From: Cyclina sinensis
Lineage: Eukaryota; Mollusca; Bivalvia; Venerida; Veneridae
Direction: 5' to 3'
Length of the DNA stretch: 64,000 nucleotides
Assembly: GCA_012932295.1 (NCBI GenBank)
Contig: JAAONU010000016.1
Location: 39,649,241 to 39,713,240, forward strand
The notes beneath the pieces were generated by a model. The model was given only the letters and a program-made list of their open reading frames with translations. It had not been told where the DNA came from and searched no databases. Below are positions 56,501 through 64,000 of this stretch, one piece after another. Both the position numbers and the translations under genes were made by a program. Positions within the stretch are counted from its first letter, which is position 1. The number at the start of each line of letters is the position of its first letter.

Positions 56501-59500
56501 TTTTTGTGTTAAATTCCAAATGATTTTTATCAGCTTACTATCAAAGCCGCGAGTCGTTTAAACAGATTATATCAGCATGAAAACACATCATGAAAATGCA
56601 TGTTATCTATATATCTTGCAGACTGGGTTGATAAATTATTTGTGTGGAAGAGGTATGCAGAAATCATCTACGGTAAGTGTATATTTTTTGCTTCTTGTTA
56701 TATGCGTACTTTTAAAGGTGTTCGCCAACAGTTTTCCAGGTTCCAAGTTTAAAGGTGATCGCCCAGAGTTAGTGCAAAAAAGAATTTTTTTTACAGTAAT
56801 GAAATGAAAAAAATACGAAAATGAAAGGAAGATTTGATAATCGAGTCACTTTCTATGTATGTTCTTTATTAGATACTTACTCAGCGTAGGTACTAGAATC
56901 TACAGTTACATTACATTAGACGTTCTTGCAAGTTATGTTAAGTGTCAGTACTAAGATGAAGCGAGAATGTTGCTGTCAGATTCAAACCAATACCTGGTAA
57001 ATATAGCTATGGCTTTATTGCAGAACGCTTTTAAATTTCTTATGCTTTGTTTGAACATGTGTGTAAACAACAGAAATATTACTTACATATCGTGTCGTTG
57101 TGGTTTTATCAATAATAATGATACACTATAACAGTTAGTAATGTGAGATATATATCATATTACTGAAACAGACTGGGCGTATTTTGACAGACTGACAATT
57201 TTTCATAGTCATGTTACCATGTCATCATGGCAACAAAAAGTTAAATATAGATCATTTATTATTGACTTTAAGCTGTTAACAGTTTCTTGTCATTTAACAT
57301 TTAAAAAGACGATAATACGGCATAGAGTATTTCCGTAGAGTGCCAAACCATGCCCTCTTCCCACCCACTTAGAACCTTTATCCTCTGTGTTACATCAAAA
57401 AACATTTAATGCAACTGTTGCAAAAATGCTTAAAATTATGAAACAGACATTTGTAGCAAATATTTTCTTTGAATATGATCAAGCTTTTTATTGAACCCGC
57501 GGTAAAATGTTTCAAATTCCGGTAACGTAACTACAAAAAGTAATCTGCTAAGCCATGATTGTATTTCAGTTGAAATTGAGCATTATGTAACTGTTGGACC
57601 TCTTTAAATTGCGTATAGTTTGTGAACCATGCAAACGGAATACCAGGCCTGTCAGAGTTGCTTCCCTTGAACGAGTATGAGGTTTACTTAGAACACAATA
57701 TCATCTTATGGTCTAGTTTTATTTAAATTAGAGTAAGTTTAAAAGTATCCCGTGAACCCACTAGCAGTTTTATAATAGCTAACGCTGAATTTATCTTAGA
57801 AACTCCGAAATATAATCTTAGGCCTACGACCTATGGTACGATGGACGATATATTTTATGTAATTCTTTCTTTATATTTTACAGTCAGAAACATTGAGAAC
57901 TTCAACAATACATACCCGAGGATGTTTTAAAGCGATCACGGAAATAATGCAGAGCAATGTATTGGTTGTAGGTGGAATTATAATTGGCATTCTTATACCA
58001 CAGGTAAGATCTAAGGGAAACAACTCTTGTACAATATGTACGATCAAAGGGAATACGTAACTTTAAACATTGTTTATTAGAAATGAGGTCTTACAAAAAT
58101 CCTGACAGATTTATTTATCATGAAAATGTACAAAAATAAGCCCTTTGCGAAGTCTTTTCTTGTTTTCACATCACTTGGATACTGTTTTTGACTAGAAGTC
58201 AGTGGAAGTTAATATGTATGTGCATACTGAAGAACAAGCATTTTTAGCTCACCTGAGCACAAAGTGCTCAAGGGTGAGCTATTGGGATTAATTGATTGTC
58301 CGGCGTGCGTCGGCGTGCGTCGGGCGCCGTGCGTCGTCAACAATTTGACATGAACGACTTGTCCTCCTAAACTGCTAAAACATGCCTGGGATATTCCTTG
58401 CATGAAGCTTTACCAAAGTTGTTCAAACAATTGAATTCCATCAAGAACTCTGGTTGCTATGGCAACAGAAAGGAAAAACTTTGACAATCTTCTTGTCTGA
58501 AACCACAAGGTCCTGAGCCTTAAGATTTGGTACGTATCATTGTCTAGTGGACCTCTACCAAGTTTGTTCAAATTATGCCCCTGGGGTCAAATTTTTGGCC
58601 CGCCAAGGGGTCCATTGAATTTAAATAGGCTGATGTAGGAAAAACTTTAAAAAAACTTCTTGTCTGAAACCACAAAGCCATGAGCCTAAAGATTTGGATT
58701 GTATCATTGTCTATTGCCTCTACCAAGTTTGTTCAAATTGTACCTCTGGGGTTAAATTTGGCCCCACATCATGGTCATTAGTTTTACAAAGGCTTATATG
58801 GGGAAAAGTATGAAAATATTCTTGTCTGAAACCACAAGACCCAGAACCTTAAGATTTGGTACGTAGCATTGTCTAATAGACCTCTACCAAGTTTGTTCAA
58901 ATTATACCACTGGGGTCAAATTTGGCCCCACCCCGCGGGTCAATTGATTTTACATAGACTTATATAGGGAAAACTTTGAAAATCTTCTTGTCTGAAATCA
59001 CAAAGCCCTGAGCCTTAAGATTTGGTATGTAGCATTGTTTTGTGGACCTTTACCGAGTTTGTTTAAATTACACCCCTGGGGTCAAATTTGGCCCCGCCCT
59101 GGGGTCAGTTGATTTTACAAAGGCTTATATAGGAAAAACTTCGAAAATCTTCTTGTCTGAAACCACAAGGCCCTGAGCCTTAAAATTTGGTAACTAGCAT
59201 TGTCTAGTGGACTTCTATCAAGTTTGTTCAAATTATACCCCTGGGGTCAAATTTGGCCCTGCCCTGGGGTCAATTGATTTTACATAGACTTTTATAAGCA
59301 AAACTTAAAAAAAACTTCTTGTATGAAACCACAAAGGCTAGAACTTAGATTTTTTTAATGGAGCATAAGCTAGATGACATCTACCAAGTTTGTTCAAATT
59401 ATGCTGCTTGGGTAAAAATTGGGTCTACCCTGGGGGTCACTTGAATTCATATAGATTTACATAGGGAGAATCTTAAAAAAAACCTTCTGATGTTTGCTCA

Positions 59501-60453
59501 ACAGCAGACCCAAAGGCAAAGTAGTCAGGTGAGCGATCTAGGGCCATCATGGCCCTCTTGTCTTGTTAACTCTGCACTTTGTGTATATGCCTTATTTTCC
59601 GACGTAAAAACCACCATGTTAATCTGAGTAGATTTATTGTCCTAGTGATAAAAAGTATCCCGTTACTATTTTGGGTGATATATATTTTTAATCTAATTTT
59701 TTATAAGAATTAAGGAAATCAGCTTTGAGCAAATTTCATTTAAAGGGATATACAGGCAAAATTTTTATGCTTTCTTTCTCATTTCTTCAACCAATATTCT
59801 ATAAATGTGATCGAAATAAATACAATACCCAGTAACAAAGATTTCCTCTTTTGAAAAACCGGGTGGTTTCCTAACTTGACCCACGTGGGTCTAGATAGAA
59901 AATTTAGATTTCGCGCTAAATTCCTCAGTGAATGATTGGACGGTTGAAGTACCTGTCACGTGATCTACGTCAAAAAGTAACCCAAGAGAAACGACAATTG
60001 GTTGTTTTTGTCACGTGACCTATTTGAAAATAACGGTGATTTCGTTTACGTTTTACTTTCTGTTTAAAAACGTTCAAATATTTACGTTCAGGCCTGCATT
60101 TCACTACAAAAATACTGGGAATTTAAAGTTCTTCATATTGAACGTGATTTTAGCAAACGATATCAGTTTTAATTTTTGGGGCATTCATTTGCCTGTGTAT
60201 CCCTTTAAATGAAAAGATTATCAGCCCATTTATTAAAAATACAGTATACATGTCATTTGTTCCTGTTTAAAGTGAATCTTTAATCATGAAACTGACAAGA
60301 ATTTTAACTCCAGTCTTTATTTGAGAAGTTGTCATTAGATCAAATGAAGTTTTTATTATTATTTTTCAGATGTTGCTCACAAGTTTTACTGCACGTCTCA
60401 TAGAACAGATCGAGATGCAGATAGCAAAATGGGGCCGGCAACAGTCGCGATAA
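50449..60453 (+). CDS. TSPAN33: TSPAN33-like tetraspanin (TspanC8 group)
   Basis: A four-pass membrane scaffold. TspanC8 tetraspanins in vertebrates bind ADAM10 and control its exit from the ER and its substrate choice. Exons: alternative first exons 50449-50535 or 51269-51346, then 53389-53577, 54110-54298, 55665-55808, 56622-56672, 57884-58003, 60370-60453, all phase 0. Product 287 or 284 residues, usual length. Seen: TM1 from first exon into the second, TM2 with FCGWWGSLREH, TM3 containing a Glu, a large loop with CCG, sequon NCT and SCC (eight cysteines, the TspanC8 mark), TM4 ending LIPQ, short tail. YRDDEDMQNLID, DWARNPYFNCT, CSVPFSCC and GRGMQ match vertebrate TSPAN33 best (recalled alignment). 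The usual CGC after TM2 is CGW, so one likely palmitoylated cysteine is absent. No AATAAA was noticed within 1 kb downstream; ATTAAA occurs at 61489. Confidence 0.93.
51269..51346 (+). CDS. TSPAN33: Tetraspanin alternative first exon 1b
   Basis: ATG to donor ATATTT|GTAAGT, 26 codons, phase 0. It encodes MGSRETGSPVNLLTKYLLFL then LNFAIF. The VNL..KY.LF..NF.IF pattern is shared with exon 1a, so the two are diverged duplicates with different cytosolic tails. Confidence 0.87.
53170..53275 (+). repeat. GAAC/GAATGAAC tetranucleotide microsatellite
   Basis: A degenerate run of GAAC, GAAT and AAAC tetramers just upstream of tetraspanin exon 2. Confidence 0.9.
53389..53577 (+). CDS. TSPAN33: Tetraspanin exon 2: end of TM1, small loop, TM2
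   Basis: Acceptor TCTTTTAG, donor GCTATA|GTAGGT, 63 codons. It encodes SGAVTVLMVWVLVG, small loop FFLDPACVF, TM2 GAVAFVVSFCGWWGSLREH. Confidence 0.93.
54110..54298 (+). CDS. TSPAN33: Tetraspanin exon 3: TM3 and start of large loop
   Basis: Acceptor ATTTTTAG, donor GAATTG|GTATGA, 63 codons. TM3 is YTLMFLFLVEVVFIILIFVT with its characteristic Glu; the loop helix contains VVKYRDDEDMQNLIDGIQEL. Confidence 0.95.
55064..55245 (+). repeat. 23-bp minisatellite
   Basis: About eight units of ACATGCACACAAACATGTAC plus ATC, open in all three + frames and so generating spurious His/Thr/Cys-rich frames. Tetraspanin intron 3. Confidence 0.94.
55665..55808 (+). CDS. TSPAN33: Tetraspanin exon 4: CCG and Cys-rich large loop
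   Basis: Acceptor ATTTCAG, donor CACGAT|GTATGT, 48 codons. It carries ECCGTSNDDVGYKDWARNPY, the FNCT sequon and CSVPFSCC: six of the eight loop cysteines. Confidence 0.96.
55831..56130 (+). mobile_element. Hairpin-started element fragment (ACGCCCGTTT family)
   Basis: 5' hairpin CCCGTTT (55835-55841) with AAACGGG (55847-55853) in the context TACGCCCG..CGGGTCGTATTATG, then GCGGGCGGGCGGGT. The 3' limit near 56130 is uncertain. Tetraspanin intron 4. Confidence 0.6.
56622..56672 (+). CDS. TSPAN33: Tetraspanin exon 5: loop segment LCGRGM
   Basis: Acceptor CTTGCAG, donor TCTACG|GTAAGT, 17 codons, phase 0 to 0. INYLCGRGMQ matches TSPAN33 INTMCGQGMQ and supplies the seventh loop cysteine. Confidence 0.9.
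57884..58003 (+). CDS. TSPAN33: Tetraspanin exon 6: end of large loop and TM4
   Basis: Acceptor TTTACAG, donor CCACAG|GTAAGA, 40 codons. It encodes IHTRGCFKAITEIMQSN (eighth cysteine) and VLVVGGIIIGILIPQ (TM4). Confidence 0.95.
58246..59562 (+). mobile_element. Second long copy of the AGCTCACCTGAGCAC element
   Basis: Strong 5' hairpin (AGCTCACCTGAGCAC-AAA-GTGCTCAAGGGTGAGCT), about six ~165-bp core units (ACCAAGTTTGTTCAAATT marker), and end GTGAGCGATCTAGGGCCATC then ATGGCCCTCTTGTC. Homologous throughout to the 8700 element. Tetraspanin intron 6. Confidence 0.87.
59882..60019 (+). promoter_or_regulatory. Cluster of three CACGTG E-boxes
   Basis: CACGTG at 59882-59887 (in CCACGTGGG), 59957-59962 (GTCACGTGAT) and 60012-60017 (GTCACGTGAC). 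The last is the palindromic form bound by USF and TFEB/MITF-type bHLH-Zip factors. They sit in tetraspanin intron 6, 350-490 bases before the last exon. Function is unproven; a repeat origin is possible. Confidence 0.35.
60370..60453 (+). CDS. TSPAN33: Tetraspanin exon 7: end of TM4, cytosolic tail, stop
   Basis: Acceptor TTTTTCAG, stop TAA at 60451-60453. It encodes MLLTSFTARLIEQIEMQIAK then WGRQQSR, resembling TSPAN33's LVNQIKDQIKLQL tail. Confidence 0.92.
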   Translation: MLLTSFTARLIEQIEMQIAKWGRQQSR

Positions 60454-60599
60454 CGGGAACCAGAATATGTTGTACCACTTGGCTACAGACAACGCGGCGG
60501 GAACCAGAGCAGCTCTATACAGGGACCCAGCTTCACAGTTCCGCTTCTTATGCACTCATTCCCTTTTGCATATCTCATAAAAAGTTGTGAATACTCATT

Positions 60600-63500
60600 T
60601 TATACATTCCAGACCATTTTATATGCCGTGTTTTGAGGGATCGAGAGCACAATTGTTCTAACTTTAAGCTATATCTAGTAGAAGTTAAAACTGACTTGCT
60701 TTAAGCCCTTTTACCATCAATATCTATATTTATATATGCTATACATTGTTTCTTTAGTTCATATTACTGTGAAATAACGTATGTAATGTTATATTCCTTC
60801 TTATCAATATTTCCTACCTTTCAAAAGATACGGAAAAAAACTTATTTGGAAAGAAACTAAATTATTGAAGTTTATATGTCATTTGTCACAAAAATATATG
60901 TCATTCAAAAATTTATAAAATGTTTCGAAAAAAAAGTGACACTAGACTGTGTGTAAGTAGGGCCTTAATTGAGGCCCTGGTGTAAGGTTCAAATGCATTG
61001 ATTTCCACAAAAGCCGTCTTATTTCATTTGTTGAAATGGAATACATTTTAGCAGAAAAGGGAAAAATATTACAAGAGAAAACTGGTCATAGTTTGTACAT
61101 AAAAAGAATGTTTTCTATGATTTTTTTTCTGGACAGTATTATTGCATGTAGTATCCCACAGAGATAGAAAAAACTGTTAAAATGTTATGTGATATTGTTA
61201 TATTGTCAGAGTCCCCAGTTAGTACTTAGTTTTAGTTTTCACTGATAAAACAATGCGGTTTCTTATCATTTTACCAGTAAGGTTGAGCCAAACTTGTTCT
61301 TTACACACATGTAAGATGGCTCTTAAATGCCGCTGCACAGTCCTTGACTTGATAGTTCAAGGGGAAAAAAATCAAAATTTTCGTTATAAAGGTTGCTTAT
61401 CACTTGGTTATTACAACGAAGAGTGAAAAGATATTGACATGCTATCAACAAAGTTTCAGATAAAGATTTGAATTAGTATCCAATATTAATTAAATATTTC
61501 TGATTATAATATATTTTCTGTTGTACATGTATGCTGCCAGGTTTTTCCTAACAGGTTCTTTCGACGTTGTTTTACCATTTTTCGCGGAAAAATCTTAGTC
61601 ATCATCATTTTAATCATTTTCATCATTATCTATATTTTTCTTGACATTTATTTCTGCACCGTCCCCCTTTTTGTGCCTCTTGTTATATCGTGTATACTTG
61701 TATTTAATCAGTGAAATTATATAACTGAATTAATGTTTTGTATATTCTGTCATGTTACTTAAAAAGCAAGATCTGTTGAAATCCAGTTTTTTTTGCCATT
61801 TTCATCCACAAAACATTTGTAACTTGTTTACCTTATGTTTTTAAAACAGAAATGCATTTTTTTGAAACAACCACAAAAAAGTTTGTGCTTCTAAATCAGA
61901 ATCAAGCAGACTCATCTGAAATGTAGTTAAGAAAAAGTCTAGCATATGCGGAATGTGAGCAGATGTTAAATATCTGCTGCTTTAACTTGAGGAATCTGAA
62001 ATACCAGTCCCTAGAAAGCTTACATTTTGTTGTACAAGTCTTTACCTGTCTTTGTTGGTTTCAGTTACTTAACTGAAGGCTTTGATATCAAAACATTGTG
62101 ACAAGTGCAATTTCGTACAATATTGCTTTTTTGTTTCAAAATATCATATCGGATGTAGTATTAAAATTATTTGAACAAACAGGTACAGTTGTTGTTGCTG
62201 TTGTTGTTGTTGTTAATCTAATTTCACTTTATGAAATAGTAGGTAGGTTAATAGGAGACGGGTCCTTGGCTTAGATTTTGGTCTAAACTTTAAATACACG
62301 GGTCGTTGGTTCGATCCCATATTCCTCACTGATCGCTAAATTGACGTCAACATTTTAAGAGAAGTGAAGGTTAATCAGAAACAGGACACTTTCTGTGGTT
62401 ACTATTCAGAACCTTACACAGTATCTCGATAAAAATACCTTACCATGAAACCTTGTATCTTTCATAACTTAGTTTTAATGTCAGGCTTTAAAAAATGAAA
62501 CAATGTCTCCCGCGTTGCTTATTCTTTATGACAAACCATTAAACGCATTAGAGACCTCGTGTTTTCTTTCCTTTCTTTTTTTATCTCGGGAAAGATTAAG
62601 AAAAAAAATCATTTGAGCGTTCGTACATGAAATGCTTTGTTTAGATTTTTTCCTACTAATTAACACATTAGAAGCAGGAATGAGATTTTATGATCACAAG
62701 TTTTAAAACCTTTATATATTTCTGAAAAAAAAATCTCGATTACATTTGGATTTCATTTAGATATGCCTATTCAAATCGGGTATTAGGGGAAGTAACTCGT
62801 GCGGTATTGTCCGATGAGATGAAAATATTCGTATTATTAAACCGTTGTTAGATCTTTTCTAATATAACCACTGATTTTCACTGATTCTTTGTAGTTGAAT
62901 GAGACTATTTAAACATTTTACTGCACTTATATAGTTTACGATATGTGACTGAAGAACCTCTCCGTGTTCACTGACATGTGTGCATTTAGGTTAATACCAC
63001 CGCGAATAGCGTATCAAAGCCAAATACTTAATCATTTATGATGCCGCGTCGTACATGCGTCCAAATCTGAACCCGTCTGGATGCATAATCGTTTGGCCTA
63101 TTTTACAATTTATTGCTGTATATTTACAGTATAGTCATGACATTGACCCATGCTGATCACGGAAAGTCCAGAACATGACCACTGATCAGTGATGACCAAT
63201 CACTGTGTAGAATGTATCACTAAAATCGTTCGGCTTATTTACAATCAGCATGTCTTGTCAGTTTTAGGCAATTACATAAAATTTAACATTAATTTCAACA
63301 TTTAAGCAAAAGTCCCTCATTTAAGAGTGTAAGATCGCCCAGCTACAGGTGCATATGCTCACACCACATATCTGCAACAGCGACATGCTTAACCGAATTT
63401 TGTAGACACGGACATTTGCGTCAAGAGGAGACAGGTTAATTGACCGACAAGGAATGAATGTGATATTTCAAAAATATATACAAATGCTTGTTACATATTG

Positions 63501-64000
63501 ATTGTTTATTAAATTCAAAAAATGTATTTCCCTGTTAATTTCTTTTGGTTTCTATTTAACTCTCCTCAAGATGACGGTTACGACTGCGTGTATCCTCACC
63601 TGTAATTAAGGTAGACTCGTCCTAAAAGGTAAATAAACAAACTAACCAATCGCGTCACACTAGTCACTCTCCATTCACGTGTCTACCAAAACATACCACA
63701 ACGTACTACTATAAATAAAACTGCTTCATGATCAGAAAATCGGTTAACGGATCGATTTTCCATTAAACGTGTGCATAGCTGGCTAAATATCAATGAATGC
63801 AGTTTAGCTCTGTGGACGTCACAAGTGGAGAGTTACTGTAAACACGATTTCAGTTTTCTTTTCACTTTTCTCAGTATAACCAACTATCTTGTTTCTGTTT
63901 CTTGTTTAAGGAACCACGTGGTGTTATAAACACATTCATTGCAATCGGCTCTATTATTGATTTGGATATTGGCATAGATATACCTGTTTTAAGACGGATT
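60600..64000. other. Downstream region, no gene seen
   Basis: AT-rich sequence likely to start with the tetraspanin 3' UTR (ATTAAA at 61489). A weak tRNA-like B-box GGTTCGATCCC near 62308 may be a decayed SINE head. CCACGTGG occurs at 63913. No exon could be supported. Confidence 0.5.

Overview
The window looks like nuclear DNA of a marine bivalve mollusc. It is AT-rich, has intron-rich animal genes with GT-AG introns, and is densely packed with the short hairpin-ended, minisatellite-cored repeats typical of clam and oyster genomes. The species cannot be named from the sequence. Two protein genes are supported, both on the + strand, and no other host gene is convincing.

Gene 1 (about 2.5-42.6 kb) is PDCD11/RRP5, the nucleolar ribosome-biogenesis scaffold. 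I traced 42 coding exons with compatible phases (about 2,016 codons): a basic N-terminus, 14 S1 RNA-binding modules, a long acidic/basic linker in one 910-bp exon, and C-terminal HAT repeats. An untranslated first exon near 2.5-2.6 kb is inferred, with ETS and YY1-like motifs and a five-codon uORF. Two coding exons (13761-13972 and 24098-24236) each carry an apparent one-base indel.

Gene 2 (50.4-60.5 kb) is a TSPAN33-like tetraspanin of the TspanC8 group, which in vertebrates escorts ADAM10. It has eight cysteines in the large loop. Two tandem, mutually exclusive first coding exons (50449-50535 and 51269-51346) each encode the start of the first membrane segment and both join the same downstream exon in phase.

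The rest is repeats. There is a ~1.8-kb foldback element upstream (448-2265), a 0.9-kb hAT-like MITE (2998-3910), two tRNA-derived SINEs of one family (33449-33735 on +, about 6715-7025 on -), a decayed non-LTR reverse-transcriptase remnant (43063-43925), about ten hairpin-ended elements with tandem cores (HINE/Helentron-like), and many pure minisatellites of 23 to 109 bp units, mostly in introns of gene 1. Stretches 1-447, 47.5-50.4 kb, 51.4-53.1 kb and 60.6-64 kb hold nothing I can name apart from sites listed.

The two genes are independent: one serves 18S and 5.8S rRNA processing in the nucleolus, the other a membrane scaffold.
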